A DNA stretch of 39,055 nucleotides from Wenzhouxiangella sp. Lineage in GTDB: Bacteria; Pseudomonadota; Gammaproteobacteria; Xanthomonadales; Wenzhouxiangellaceae. Position 1 is the stretch's first letter. Every line of letters begins with the position of its first letter. Positions 17,024 to 25,318 of this stretch are shown one piece after another. Both the position numbers and the translations under genes were made by a program. Where the stretch lies: assembly GCA_007118895.1 (NCBI GenBank), contig SKQS01000259.1, positions 1-39,055 on the forward strand. Direction: 5' to 3'. The notes under the pieces were generated by a model. The model ran no database searches. It was given only the letters and a program-made list of their open reading frames with translations, and was not told the DNA's origin.

Positions 17024-17027
17024 TTTT

Positions 17028-17041
17028 TTGATGCCGATCAA
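17028..17041 (+). promoter_or_regulatory. FNR/DNR-family binding site, perfect consensus
   Basis: The sequence TTGAT-gccg-ATCAA is an exact match to the FNR/ANR/DNR consensus TTGAT-N4-ATCAA. Its centre is 29.5 bp upstream of a CATCAT -10-like hexamer (17064-17069), the geometry of a class II activated promoter with the site at -41.5. It lies 72 bp before the TlpA-like gene and predicts induction under low oxygen or nitric oxide. Confidence 0.82.
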
Positions 17042-17113
17042 GCCGTGGAGGCGGTATTGGCGCCATCATGGCCCCATGATTAGCCCCCAACGGAAGGAGC
17101 AAGCCTGCAGAAC

Positions 17114-17605
17114 ATGTCACACCAATGGGTCAACAGATTGGTTGCCGCCTCGCTTGCGCTTGCCCTGACCGCGCCGGCAACCGGACTGGGCGGCTTCGAC
17201 AACCATCGCTACGAAACGCTGGACGGCCAGACTGCCTCGATTTCCGACTATCGTGGAAAGGTGGTGGTGCTCAACCTGTGGGCGGTCTGGTGCTCACCGT
17301 GCCTGGTCGAGATTCCCCATCTGGTCTCCCTGCAGGAGGGCCTGCCCGAGGGCGAGGCCACCGTTATCGGGCTTGCCATCGATTCCGGCAGCGCCGTCGC
17401 CATTCGGCGTTTCTGGGAGCGCCGCCTGCAGATCGAACCCAACTACCCGATCTGGCTTGGCACTGCCGAGCTCGCCCGCGAACTGTTCGATGTTCGCACC
17501 TACCCGGCGACCCTGATTATCGACCGTAATGGCCAGGTTCGCCAGAAACTGCTGGGCCTGCAGACCGAAGAACAGCTGAGCGCGGCGATCGCCGCGATTC
17601 AATAG
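17114..17605 (+). CDS. TlpA-like periplasmic thioredoxin
   Basis: A 163-residue exported thioredoxin-fold protein. The N-terminus is a signal peptide (VAASLALALTAPATG). The redox motif is WCSPC (C60 and C63), preceded by VVVLNLWAVW and followed by a cis-Pro in TYPATLI. TlpA/ResA-type proteins keep cysteines reduced for cytochrome c or copper-site assembly. It is placed under a perfect FNR/DNR box and directly ahead of a cytochrome c and a copper-protein gene, so a role in maturing those two proteins is likely. A purine-rich GGAAGGAG stands about 15 nt before the ATG, rather far for a ribosome site. Confidence 0.87.
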   Translation: MSHQWVNRLVAASLALALTAPATGLGGFDNHRYETLDGQTASISDYRGKVVVLNLWAVWCSPCLVEIPHLVSLQEGLPEGEATVIGLAIDSGSAVAIRRFWERRLQIEPNYPIWLGTAELARELFDVRTYPATLIIDRNGQVRQKLLGLQTEEQLSAAIAAIQ

Positions 17606-17689
17606 CGTTCCGGACGCTGACGCTACCTGGCGCGAGCACCAGGCGCAGACACAACCATCGCAGATCGACACCACGGCCCCGGCCTCCAC

Positions 17690-17730
17690 TTGACCCCGCT
17701 CAAAACTTTAAAGATGTATACTGTTATCAT
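17690..17730 (+). promoter_or_regulatory. Second FNR/DNR-like site and promoter for the cytochrome c/NirK-like pair
   Basis: TTGAC-cccg-CTCAA (17690-17703) matches the FNR/DNR consensus at 8 of 10 positions and keeps both TTGA/TCAA half-sites. A TATCAT -10 (17725-17730) lies 28.5 bp from the site centre, close to class II geometry; an overlapping TATACT (17717-17722) is an alternative -10. The leader to the cytochrome start is about 105 bp. Confidence 0.6.
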
Positions 17731-17841
17731 GTTCACGAGTCGGGATTGATGCCGTCCGGCAATCCCGCTCCCGGGCCTTGAGATGATTGAATCAAGGGGC
17801 GCGGCGGGATGGTCCGGACCGAATCCATGGAGGAACCAGAA

Positions 17842-18213
17842 ATGAAACGATCGTCCAGGACTTTCCATGCGCTGGGGCTGGCAACCGGACTGGTGATCAG
17901 CGCCTCGGCAGCCACGGCTGACGACTTCGAGCTTCAGGGCGACCCGGAAGCCGGCAAGCAGCCCTATCTGCAGCAGTGCGCATCCTGTCACGGCAACAGC
18001 GGTGGTGGCGATGGTCCGGCCGCGCGGGCATTCGATCCGCCGCCCGGCGACCTGCTGCGCGAGGATCTGTCAGCCGAACGCATGTTCACCGCCACCCGGG
18101 ACGGCGGCATGGCCGTCGGCCTGGCAGCAACGATGCCAGCGTTCAATCGCTCGATGAGCGATGAAACCATTCATGATGTCGTCGCCTACCTGATTTCGCT
18201 GCGCGACGAATGA
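17842..18213 (+). CDS. Small periplasmic class I cytochrome c
   Basis: A 123-residue exported c-type cytochrome: signal peptide to about residue 26 (SASAATA), heme motif CASCH (C46, C49 and H50) and a likely distal Met ligand at M98 in TMPAF. The C-terminal helix HDVVAYLISL is typical of cytochrome c551/c552-like electron carriers. The start ATG at 17842 is preceded by GGAGGA with a 7-nt spacing, so the upstream in-frame ATGs are rejected. It is separated from the NirK-like gene by 49 bp containing a small hairpin (GACGGC/GCCGTC, 18234-18249). It is probably the electron donor to that protein. Confidence 0.9.
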   Translation: MKRSSRTFHALGLATGLVISASAATADDFELQGDPEAGKQPYLQQCASCHGNSGGGDGPAARAFDPPPGDLLREDLSAERMFTATRDGGMAVGLAATMPAFNRSMSDETIHDVVAYLISLRDE

Positions 18214-18262
18214 CGCAAGCAATTTGCCATTACGACGGCAGGCGCCGTCAAGGACGTAGTAC

Positions 18263-19915
18263 ATGAAAACATTTATTCGAAATTCTCGAAACCGATCCGT
18301 GCCTGTCTGGGTATCCCTGGCAGCCGGTATCGGAAGCCTGATCATGGCCGCACCGGCCATGGCCTGCCCTTCGTGCAATGACAGTTTCATGCACGAAATC
18401 ACAACCGAGAGGGCCCACACGGTGACCGGCCAGGACATCCTGGCTGCAGTCTCCAATCAACAGGGCCTACCGCTGGGTGCAGCCGCACCGATTACCGCTG
18501 CCCAGGTGGCCGAAGCCCGCGGTGAGCGAGAACTCGATCCGATCTTCGAAGGCGCCGAGTTCATCGAGATCATCAAGCGCGACGAGGGCCTGGATATCCC
18601 GGCAACCAGCTTCGTGCCGCAGGACGTCGAGCCCGATGTGGAGTTCACCATCAGCCTGGACGAAGGCCAGACCTATATCGGCCAGGGCGTGATCTACGAC
18701 GGCTTCGTGTCCGACGGCAAGGTCCCGGGACCGACGTTACGCGTTACCCAGGGCGATATCGTGCGCATGACCATCGTCAATACCGGTACCGTCCCGCACG
18801 GCGCATCGATCCACGCGGCTGACACCCAGACCTCGAAGTATGTCGGCCAGATCGGCCCCGGCGAGAGCAAGAGCGTGACCTTTCGGGCCAACATGCCAGG
18901 CGTTTTCATGTGGCACTGCGCCCCGGGCGGGCATGCAATTCCGATGCACGTGCTGTTCGGGCAATACGGCATGATCGTGGTCGAGCCGAAGGAAACCCAG
19001 TACAAGCTCGAGCAGAAGCTCGGTCACGGTCCGGACCTGACCCTGTACCTGATCCAGCACGAGTTCTACGCCAGCGGCAAGGACGCCGTGGAAGGCAAGC
19101 CGCTTTACACCGCTTTCAACGGCCGCGTGTTTCGCTACGTCGAGGAGCCGATCACCGCCAAGCCGGGTGACTACGTGCGCGTCTACTTCCTGAACATCGG
19201 CCCCAACCTGATCTCGACTTTCCACCTGGTCGGCATCATCTGGGACTACGTGTACTGGCAGGGACACCCGGAAGCCTGGATGCCGGGCGGTCAGACGGTA
19301 ACGGCCGGCCCTTCGGATTCCTGGGTGATCGAGTTCCGCGTGCCACCCGATGAAGGTGTCTACCTGATGCTGTCGCACGCGGTGGGCTCGACCAGCCGCG
19401 GCGCGATCGGCGCGCTGGTGGCAACGGCCGATGCCGATACGCCCAAGACCATTCTCGCCGACGGTCCGGAATTCAGCGGCGAAGAGCTGGCCAAGATTCG
19501 TGAAACCGCGGTGAGGGCCATTTCGCCCTTTGCCCCGGCCGAACACCTCAACGGTGCTCCGGCCGCGGCAGATCGTGTCGTGCGCTTCGGTCCGGAAGTC
19601 GACGAGGTGTTCGTCGAGATCATCGGCAATTCCTATTACCCGAAAGTCATCGAGATCGAACCAGGCACCAAGGTGACATGGATCAACGAGGACGTATTCA
19701 CCTACATGGCCGGAGAGTTCTCTGGAGTCCACAATGCGGTTGCCACGCGCGGGCCGGAAATCTTTGCCACCCGCATGCTGGGACATGCCGAAAGCGATAG
19801 CTTCACCTTTACCCAGCCGGGCGATTACAACTACATCTGCACCCCGCATCCGTACATGCAGGGACGCATCATCGTCCGGGAAACAGAGCAGGAGCAGAAG
19901 CCGGAAGAGGAGTAA
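18263..19915 (+). CDS. nirK: NirK-like copper protein with a third, C-terminal cupredoxin domain
   Basis: A 550-residue periplasmic multicopper protein. The signal peptide (to about 34) is followed by a CPSC motif (35-38) and a linker of about 90 residues. Two cupredoxin domains follow, with copper nitrite reductase topology: type 2 ligands H184, H218 and H372, and the second-sphere His at H321. Type 1 ligands are H179, C219 and H229, but the axial Met is Q234 (GQYG versus GMNG). The catalytic Asp of NirK (HNVDFH) is replaced by S182 (HGASIH). A third cupredoxin domain (about 450-545) has a full plastocyanin-like set, H490, C526, H529 and M532. Nitrite reduction to nitric oxide is the family function. 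The FNR/DNR sites and the adjacent cytochrome c support it, while the substituted residues argue for altered potential or chemistry. AAGGA precedes the ATG. A terminator follows the stop. Confidence 0.78.
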   Translation: MKTFIRNSRNRSVPVWVSLAAGIGSLIMAAPAMACPSCNDSFMHEITTERAHTVTGQDILAAVSNQQGLPLGAAAPITAAQVAEARGERELDPIFEGAEFIEIIKRDEGLDIPATSFVPQDVEPDVEFTISLDEGQTYIGQGVIYDGFVSDGKVPGPTLRVTQGDIVRMTIVNTGTVPHGASIHAADTQTSKYVGQIGPGESKSVTFRANMPGVFMWHCAPGGHAIPMHVLFGQYGMIVVEPKETQYKLEQKLGHGPDLTLYLIQHEFYASGKDAVEGKPLYTAFNGRVFRYVEEPITAKPGDYVRVYFLNIGPNLISTFHLVGIIWDYVYWQGHPEAWMPGGQTVTAGPSDSWVIEFRVPPDEGVYLMLSHAVGSTSRGAIGALVATADADTPKTILADGPEFSGEELAKIRETAVRAISPFAPAEHLNGAPAAADRVVRFGPEVDEVFVEIIGNSYYPKVIEIEPGTKVTWINEDVFTYMAGEFSGVHNAVATRGPEIFATRMLGHAESDSFTFTQPGDYNYICTPHPYMQGRIIVRETEQEQKPEEE

Positions 19916-19940
19916 TCCGGACACTGCATCGTGTCGAAAC

Positions 19941-19974
19941 AAGCCGTGGAACCATCAAAGTTCCACGGCTTTTC
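19941..19974 (+). terminator. Rho-independent terminator after the NirK-like gene
   Basis: A perfect 12-bp stem (19941-19952 with 19960-19971), a 7-nt loop and a short T tail lie 25 bp after the stop codon. Confidence 0.85.
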
Positions 19975-19990
19975 CATTTCCGGTGGGGAC

Positions 19991-20014
19991 AAAAAAGCCC
20001 GCACAAGGCGGGCT
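19991..20014 (-). terminator. Minus-strand rho-independent terminator
   Basis: Read on the minus strand, AGCCCGC-cttgt-GCGGGCT is followed by six T residues. No gene ends here on that strand. Its stem is nearly identical to the terminator at 20412-20456. Confidence 0.7.
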
Positions 20015-20063
20015 GTCAGGTCTTGAGGTGTCGAATTGTCGGTGTCTAAGGCGTGCGGGGATG

Positions 20064-20104
20064 GCTGTCGCTTCGCGACAGCGAGCTCCGACCGCTTCGC
20101 GGTC
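20064..20104. repeat. Two short tandem hairpins
   Basis: GCTGTCGC-ttc-GCGACAGC (20064-20082) and GACCGC-ttc-GCGGTC (20090-20104) are perfect hairpins with the same TTC loop, in a gene-free stretch. They may form part of a structured RNA or the edge of the repeat element next to them. Confidence 0.6.
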
Positions 20105-20125
20105 TCCGGTTCGAACGGGTTCGCA

Positions 20126-20390
20126 CTGGCGAGATCACTGATAAGCAGCCTTTCAGCTTGTTTCTCAGCGTTCGTGGCAAGGCGGCAGCGCGCAGGGTGT
20201 AGCTTGGCCTACATCAAGCGCTGACAACGAAGTCCACGGACGCTGAGAAAAAAGCCCTTCGGGAGCCCCGGAGGCGGTCCCCAGCTGCGTTCCGCTCGCT
20301 TGAAATAGGCCTCGCTATGTCTGCACTCGCGGGCCTTGCTGGAAACCGCCTCCGGGGCTCTGAATGGCTGATTATCAGTGACCTCGTCAG
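20126..20390. repeat. 265-bp element of nested inverted repeats, gene-free
   Basis: The outer arms 20126-20150 and 20366-20390 are inverted copies matching at 22 of 25 positions. Inside are two further inverted pairs side by side: 20156-20177 with 20234-20255 (22-nt arms with 2 mismatches) and 20263-20278 with 20345-20360 (16 bp perfect). No credible gene is present in 19975-20453. The arrangement, one outer stem closing two long hairpins, would fold as a three-way junction. It could be a MITE or REP-like mobile repeat or a structured RNA. Confidence 0.75.
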
Positions 20391-20411
20391 TTCTCCCGCG
20401 ATAAGAGCACC

Positions 20412-20456
20412 CCAGAACAGAAAAAGCCCGCGCAAGGCGGGCTTTTTCTGTTCTGG
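20412..20456. terminator. Long bidirectional terminator of the tRNA operon
   Basis: A perfect 20-bp inverted repeat (20412-20431 and 20437-20456) with a 5-nt loop, A-rich on one arm and T-rich on the other, so it works on either strand. Its outer arm overlaps the tRNA-Glu CCA end by 3 bp. It is the expected end of the tRNA-Ala/tRNA-Glu transcript on the minus strand. Confidence 0.85.
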
Positions 20457-20529
20457 CGTCCCCACGGGGATTCGAACCCCGGTCGCCGCCGTGAAAGGGC
20501 GGTGTCCTAGGCCTCTAGACGATGGGGAC
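20454..20529 (-). tRNA. tRNA-Glu (anticodon TTC)
   Basis: A 76-nt cloverleaf on the minus strand starting GTCCCCATCGTCTAGAGGCC, with anticodon loop CTTTCAC (anticodon TTC), T loop GTTCGAATC, acceptor pairing GTCCCCA/TGGGGAC, discriminator G and an encoded CCA end. It closely resembles E. coli tRNA-Glu. Confidence 0.97.
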
Positions 20530-20563
20530 GTAAACTGCTTTGTGCCTAGGCTGTGAAATCTGT

Positions 20564-20639
<76 letters not shown>

Positions 20640-20654
20640 ACGGGCAAGCGCGAA

Positions 20655-20683
20655 ATTCTAGGATATGTCTCAGGGCTTGTCAA
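20655..20683 (-). promoter_or_regulatory. Consensus promoter of the tRNA operon
   Basis: On the minus strand a perfect TTGACA (20683-20678), a 17-bp spacer and TAGAAT (20660-20655). The GC-rich bases after the -10 (TTCGCGC) are like the discriminators of stringently controlled stable-RNA promoters. It lies 15 bp before the mature tRNA-Ala 5' end. Confidence 0.9.
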
Positions 20684-20721
20684 ACGCTTTCTGCCCGTAC
20701 TCTGCCAACAACCATGATGGG

Positions 20722-21231
20722 CTAGCCGGCCGGCTGGTCCTCCATGCCGAAATCGTACCGCAGGTATTCCGGGGCATCATCGATGGCCTGCATGGTATCC
20801 GGGCCATGGCCCTCGGCCAGCAGGTAATCCAGCCACTTCAGCAGCGCCCTGTTGAGCCGCCAGGCCCGGGTAACCAGACCATGCACGGGCAGCTCGGGGC
20901 CAGCCAGGCGGTGAATACCCTGGCCCGGGCTGAATGCAGTGGCTTCAGCCATGCGCGCATCGTGATAAATGCGGATGTGAGCGTTGGGATTATGCTGACG
21001 CTCCGAACCCATGACGTAGGTCAGGCGAATGAACGAGGTGTAGTTGTGACGCTCCATGACCTGGAGATACAGGTCAGGAGACCCGGCGACCCGCGAAACA
21101 AGGGTATCGCTGCGTGCAAGATCGGCCGGCAGCAGGGTATTCAGGGCATGAAACACGTTGCCGTGCAGCTCCGGCAGGCGACGGGCCAGAACCCTGGTGG
21201 GCGGGTACAGATTGCGGACACGAGTCAACAT
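20722..21231 (-). CDS. DUF1249 family protein (YqiB-like)
   Basis: A 169-residue soluble protein matching the YqiB/DUF1249 family of gammaproteobacteria: VMERHNYTSFIRLTY and IRIYHDARMAEATAF are the conserved core, followed by a hydrophobic helix region with WLDYLLAEGH. E. coli YqiB is about 140 residues, so this copy is slightly long. Its biochemical role is not established; the E. coli gene lies by nudF and cpdA, which are not seen here. The ATG at 21229-21231 is chosen over a GTG six codons upstream; neither has a clear Shine-Dalgarno sequence. Confidence 0.8.
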   Translation of the reverse strand: MLTRVRNLYPPTRVLARRLPELHGNVFHALNTLLPADLARSDTLVSRVAGSPDLYLQVMERHNYTSFIRLTYVMGSERQHNPNAHIRIYHDARMAEATAFSPGQGIHRLAGPELPVHGLVTRAWRLNRALLKWLDYLLAEGHGPDTMQAIDDAPEYLRYDFGMEDQPAG

Positions 21232-21370
21232 GGTGCGGGAGCATAGCACAAGGCATCAACTGAACGATATAGCCACGAAGCAACTCTTTCTCAAGACCCT
21301 GCCTGCAAAGAATTTTCAGGCTCTTTCGGCGCCGATCCCGTGCAGTACCGGGGCCGCCCCGCGCATCTCG

Positions 21371-21424
21371 AAAAAGAAAAGCCCCGGCCGCAAGGAGAGT
21401 CGCGTCACGAGATTCGGCCGGGGC
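21371..21424 (-). terminator. Rho-independent terminator after ppsR
   Basis: On the minus strand, GCCCCGGCCG (21424-21415) pairs with CGGCCGGGGC (21390-21381) across a 24-nt loop and runs into TTTTCTTTTT. It lies 46 bp after the ppsR stop and separates it from the DUF1249 gene. Confidence 0.7.
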
Positions 21425-21469
21425 GGACAAAACCCATGCCGTAAATGATAATGATTTTTATTCAGGAGG

Positions 21470-22303
21470 TCAAGGACGCCCTGCCCGTTCGGCCAGATTG
21501 ATGTGCAGATCCAACCCCAGCAGGATACGGCTGGCCAGTTCCTCGACAGACATGTTGGTACTCGACAGCACCTTGACGCCCTCCGACCGCATCAGCGCCT
21601 CGGCTGCCTCGACCTCGTAATGGCATTGACGCAGGGAAGCATACCGACTCTTTGGTCGCCTGATTTCCCGAATCTGCGCCAGACGCTCGGGGTCAATGGT
21701 CAGCCCGAACAGCTTGTTCCTGTGCTTGCGCAGGAACTCGGGCAGCCGCGGTTTTTCCAGGTCCTCCTCGGTCAGCGGATAATTGGCTGCCTTGACGCCG
21801 TAATGCAGGGCCATGTAAAGACAGGTCGGTGTCTTGCCCGAGCGCGAAACCCCGATCAGAATCGCATCTGCCCGGTCCAGTCGCTTGCTGATGCCATCGT
21901 CGTGAGTCAGCGCATAGTTGGTCGCCTCCATGCGGTCCTCATAGGCATCCCGGTCACGCATGCCGTGGGCGCTGCCCACCTTGGGCGAGCGCGGAACACC
22001 GAGAATGTCTTCCATCGGCTCGATGAAGGTGCCAAACATGTCGAAGATATGCGCCTGGCTGGGCCGCAGACAGCCGCTGACCGTCTGGTCGACGATGGTG
22101 GTGAACACCAGTGGCCGGACCTGGTCGATCTCGGCCGCCCGATTGATCAGCCCGACCGCATCCTCGGCCTTTTCCCTGGTGTCGACAAACGGTAGCCGAA
22201 TCTGGCGAAAATCGATATTTTCGAACTGCGTCAGCAGGCTGTGGCCGAAGGTCTCGGCGGTAATGGCCGTGCCATCGGAAACGAAGAATACGGTTCTTCT
22301 CAT
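21470..22303 (-). CDS. ppsR: PEP synthase regulatory protein (kinase/pyrophosphorylase)
   Basis: A 277-residue bifunctional regulator of the PSRP/DUF299 family. It inactivates PEP synthase by ADP-dependent phosphorylation of a Thr and reactivates it by Pi-dependent dephosphorylation. Visible landmarks are the start [17 protein letters not shown], the P-loop-like [10 protein letters not shown] (151-160) and a C-terminal ISRILLG-like segment (ELASRILLG). It is transcribed divergently from its target ppsA with 54 bp between start codons, the common arrangement in gammaproteobacteria. The ATG at 22301-22303 gives the family length and N-terminus, so longer frames upstream are ignored. Confidence 0.95.
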   Translation of the reverse strand: MRRTVFFVSDGTAITAETFGHSLLTQFENIDFRQIRLPFVDTREKAEDAVGLINRAAEIDQVRPLVFTTIVDQTVSGCLRPSQAHIFDMFGTFIEPMEDILGVPRSPKVGSAHGMRDRDAYEDRMEATNYALTHDDGISKRLDRADAILIGVSRSGKTPTCLYMALHYGVKAANYPLTEEDLEKPRLPEFLRKHRNKLFGLTIDPERLAQIREIRRPKSRYASLRQCHYEVEAAEALMRSEGVKVLSSTNMSVEELASRILLGLDLHINLAERAGRP

Positions 22304-22357
22304 TGCGGATCCCGCGGTTACAATAATGGTTGGATCAAATCGACAAGGCGCTTCCCC

Positions 22358-24715
22358 GTGACTGAGTATATCCTGTGGCTCGATGAGCTTGGCATGGCTG
22401 ACCTTGAAAAGGTCGGCGGGAAGAATGCGTCCCTCGGCGAAATGATCTCGCATCTTTCTGACGCCGGCGTGACGGTGCCGGGTGGTTTCGCAACTACCGC
22501 GCAAGCTTATCGCGACTTTCTGCAGGATTCCGGCCTGGCCGAGAAGATCAAGGCCGAGCTGGCCACCCTGGACGCCGACGATGTCCGGGCATTGGCAGCC
22601 AGCGGCAAGAAGATCCGCGACTGGATCATCGAGGCGCCGTTGCCGGACGCACTGAATGAGGCAATTCGCGAGGCCTGGAAGCGGATGGTCGAGCAACACG
22701 GAGAGGATGTGGCGGTGGCAGTACGCTCATCGGCCACGGCCGAGGATCTGCCCGACGCTTCTTTTGCCGGTCAGCAGGAGACGTTCCTCAACGTGCGCGG
22801 CATTGACCAGGTAGTGCAGAAGATCCACGAGGTTTTTGCCAGCCTGTACAACGACCGGGCCATCGCCTACCGAGTTCACCATGGATTCGAACACGAGCAC
22901 GTGGCGCTCTCGGCCGGCATCCAGCTCATGGTGCGCTCCGACAGCGGCTCCGCTGGCGTGCTGTTCACGCTTGATACAGAGTCCGGTTATCGCGATGTAG
23001 TGTTCATTACATCAAGCTACGGGCTTGGTGAGAGCGTTGTGCAGGGAGCGGTCAATCCGGACGAGTTCTACCTGTTCAAGCCCAATCTGCGTGCCGGAAA
23101 GCCCGCCGTTTTGCGCCGCTCGCTGGGCAGCAAGGCAACCCGAATGATCTACGGCGCCGACGGCGGTGTGGCCACCGAAGACACGCCGGCTGATGACCGA
23201 GTCGCTTTTTCCATTTCCGACGATGACGCCACCGCGCTGGGGAACATGGCGCTGGCGATCGAGGATCATTACGGGCGGCCGATGGATATCGAATGGGGCA
23301 AGGACGGTCAGACCGGCGAGCTCTACATACTCCAGGCGCGACCGGAAACGGTCAAGAGTCGCAGCAGTGGCACCATGGAAAGGTTTCGCCTCGAAGAGCA
23401 AGGCGAAGTGCTCATCGAGGGTCGGGCGATCGGACAGCGCATTGGCCAGGGCATCGCGCGGGTCATCGAGAGCATCGAGCAGATGCACGAGGTCGAAGCC
23501 GGCGACGTGCTGATCACCGACATGACTGACCCGGACTGGGAACCGATCATGAAGCGGGCCTCGGCAATCGTGACCAATCGTGGAGGGCGAACCTGTCACG
23601 CTGCCATCATCGCTCGCGAGCTGGGCATTCCTGCCGTGGTCGGCTGCGGAGATGCCACCGACAAGGTCGAGCATGGTGTCGAGGTCACGGTGTCCTGCGC
23701 CGAGGGTGATACCGGCCGCATATACAAGGGCCACCTGGAATTCAGCGTTGCCGAGGACTCCCTGGACGAGATGCCGCCGGCGCCGCTGAAAATCATGATG
23801 AATGTCGCCAATCCCGATCGTGCCTTCGACTTTGCCCAGATCCCGAACCACGGTATCGGCCTGGCGCGCCTGGAGTTCATCATCAATCGGCTGATCGGCA
23901 TCCACCCGCGCGCCCTGCTCGACTACGATGCCCAGCCGGAGTCGGTTCGCACCGAGATAGACCGGCGCATCGCCGGCTATGCCGACCCGGTCAGTTTTTA
24001 TGTCGACAAGCTGGCCGAGGGCATCGCCACCATTGCAGCGCCGTTTGGCCCCAATCCGGTGATTGTCCGACTGTCGGACTTCAAGTCCAATGAATACGCC
24101 AACCTGATTGGGGGTGAAACCTACGAGCCCGACGAGGAAAATCCCATGCTGGGCTGGCGCGGGGCCTCGCGCTACGTGGATGACAGCTTCAAGCCGGCCT
24201 TCGAGCTGGAATGTCGGGCAATGAAGAAGGTTCGTGAGGTCATGGGGCTTGACCATGTCTGGGCCATGGTGCCATTCGTACGCACGGTGGAAGAAGCCCG
24301 CGAAGTGGTTGATGTCATGGCCGAGTTCGGCCTGCGTCGCGGCGAGAATGGCCTGAAAATCATCATGATGTGCGAACTTCCTTCCAATGCCCTGCTGGCC
24401 GAAGAATTTCTCCAGCACTTCGATGGCTTTTCGATTGGCTCCAACGACATGACCCAGCTGACCTTGGGCCTCGATCGTGACTCCGGCCTGGTCGCCCATC
24501 GCTTCGACGAGCGCGACGGCGCGGTCAAGGCACTTCTGTCAATGGCAATCAAGGCCTGCCGCAATGCCGACAAGTACATCGGGATTTGCGGCCAGGGCCC
24601 GTCCGACTACCCGGACCTGGCCCAGTGGCTGCTGGATGAAGGTATCGAAAGCGTCTCGCTCAATCCCGACACGGTGGTCGACACCTGGCGGGCGCTGGCT
24701 GACAACAAGAAATAG
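22358..24715 (+). CDS. ppsA: Phosphoenolpyruvate synthase
   Basis: Converts pyruvate, ATP and water to PEP, AMP and phosphate, the gluconeogenic entry step. The 785-residue protein has the N-terminal ATP-grasp domain ([31 protein letters not shown]), the central phosphohistidine domain with the active His in [13 protein letters not shown], and the C-terminal PEP-binding barrel ([29 protein letters not shown]). E. coli PpsA is 792 residues. The start is GTG (22358-22360), giving the family N-terminus [17 protein letters not shown] lies just upstream. A TACAAT -10-like hexamer occurs at 22319-22324. Regulated post-translationally by the divergent ppsR product. Confidence 0.97.
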   Translation: MTEYILWLDELGMADLEKVGGKNASLGEMISHLSDAGVTVPGGFATTAQAYRDFLQDSGLAEKIKAELATLDADDVRALAASGKKIRDWIIEAPLPDALNEAIREAWKRMVEQHGEDVAVAVRSSATAEDLPDASFAGQQETFLNVRGIDQVVQKIHEVFASLYNDRAIAYRVHHGFEHEHVALSAGIQLMVRSDSGSAGVLFTLDTESGYRDVVFITSSYGLGESVVQGAVNPDEFYLFKPNLRAGKPAVLRRSLGSKATRMIYGADGGVATEDTPADDRVAFSISDDDATALGNMALAIEDHYGRPMDIEWGKDGQTGELYILQARPETVKSRSSGTMERFRLEEQGEVLIEGRAIGQRIGQGIARVIESIEQMHEVEAGDVLITDMTDPDWEPIMKRASAIVTNRGGRTCHAAIIARELGIPAVVGCGDATDKVEHGVEVTVSCAEGDTGRIYKGHLEFSVAEDSLDEMPPAPLKIMMNVANPDRAFDFAQIPNHGIGLARLEFIINRLIGIHPRALLDYDAQPESVRTEIDRRIAGYADPVSFYVDKLAEGIATIAAPFGPNPVIVRLSDFKSNEYANLIGGETYEPDEENPMLGWRGASRYVDDSFKPAFELECRAMKKVREVMGLDHVWAMVPFVRTVEEAREVVDVMAEFGLRRGENGLKIIMMCELPSNALLAEEFLQHFDGFSIGSNDMTQLTLGLDRDSGLVAHRFDERDGAVKALLSMAIKACRNADKYIGICGQGPSDYPDLAQWLLDEGIESVSLNPDTVVDTWRALADNKK

Positions 24716-25270
24716 TCAACCGTTACCACCGCCCAGTGGACCCATATGCTGGCGGTAATAGTGCAGCTCGGCAATCGAGTCACGGATATCGTCGAGTGCC
24801 TGGTGACGGCTGTCCTTGTTCATGCCCTCGGCGATTTCCGGCGCCCAACGCCTGGCCAGCTCCTTGAGCGTGCTGACATCCAGGTTGCGGTAGTGGAAGA
24901 ACGATTCCAGCTCCGGCATCTGGCGAGCGAGAAATCGCCGATCCTGGCAAATTGAATTGCCGCACATAGGCGAGGCCCCTGAACTGACATGGCGATGCAG
25001 AAATGCCAAGGTCGCCCTCTCGGCCTGACGAGTCGTGGTGGTGCTTTCGAGGCAACGCTGGATCAACCCCGATTCACCATGTGTACGAGTATTCCACTCG
25101 TCCATTGCCTTGAGTCGCGACTGGCTTACCGCAATCGCAAGCACTGGCCCCACGGCGATCTCGTTGAGCTGATCGTCGGTAACCAAAGTCGCAATCTCGA
25201 TGATGTCATCGGCATCAGGATCGAGCCCGGTCATTTCCAGGTCGATCCAGATCAGGTGGGTATCGGTCAT
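24716..25270 (-). CDS. orn: Oligoribonuclease
   Basis: A 184-residue DEDD-family 3'-5' exoribonuclease that degrades dinucleotides to mononucleotides, essential in many gammaproteobacteria and also finishing c-di-GMP turnover by removing pGpG. Motifs: ExoI DLEMTGLD (D10 and E12), ExoII with [13 protein letters not shown] and Exo[13 protein letters not shown] with the conserved His and Asp. The stop abuts the ppsA stop, so the two genes converge without spacing. The neighbouring divergent rsgA is the classical arrangement. An AT-rich TATTAT lies only 5 nt upstream of the ATG, so the leader is probably very short. Confidence 0.96.
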   Translation of the reverse strand: MTDTHLIWIDLEMTGLDPDADDIIEIATLVTDDQLNEIAVGPVLAIAVSQSRLKAMDEWNTRTHGESGLIQRCLESTTTTRQAERATLAFLHRHVSSGASPMCGNSICQDRRFLARQMPELESFFHYRNLDVSTLKELARRWAPEIAEGMNKDSRHQALDDIRDSIAELHYYRQHMGPLGGGNG

Positions 25271-25318
25271 CGGGGATAATATTCTTTCGCTGGCCTCAAA
25301 CTGAAATATAACCGAAGC

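Noticed and set aside
18737-19942. A 401-codon minus-strand frame opposite the NirK-like gene.
   Set aside because: Antisense shadow; no domain, and the plus strand has copper-ligand motifs and a terminator in the right place.
20108-20120. A GGTTCGAAC stretch resembling a tRNA T loop.
   Set aside because: No cloverleaf can be built around it in either direction.
21447-21465. A Fur-box-like sequence GATAATGATTTTTATT between ppsR and its terminator.
   Set aside because: About 13 of 19 positions match the consensus, only one half is good, and it is not positioned as an operator for any start codon; AT-rich chance match is likely.
23012-24499. A 495-codon minus-strand frame within ppsA.
   Set aside because: Antisense shadow of a highly conserved gene.
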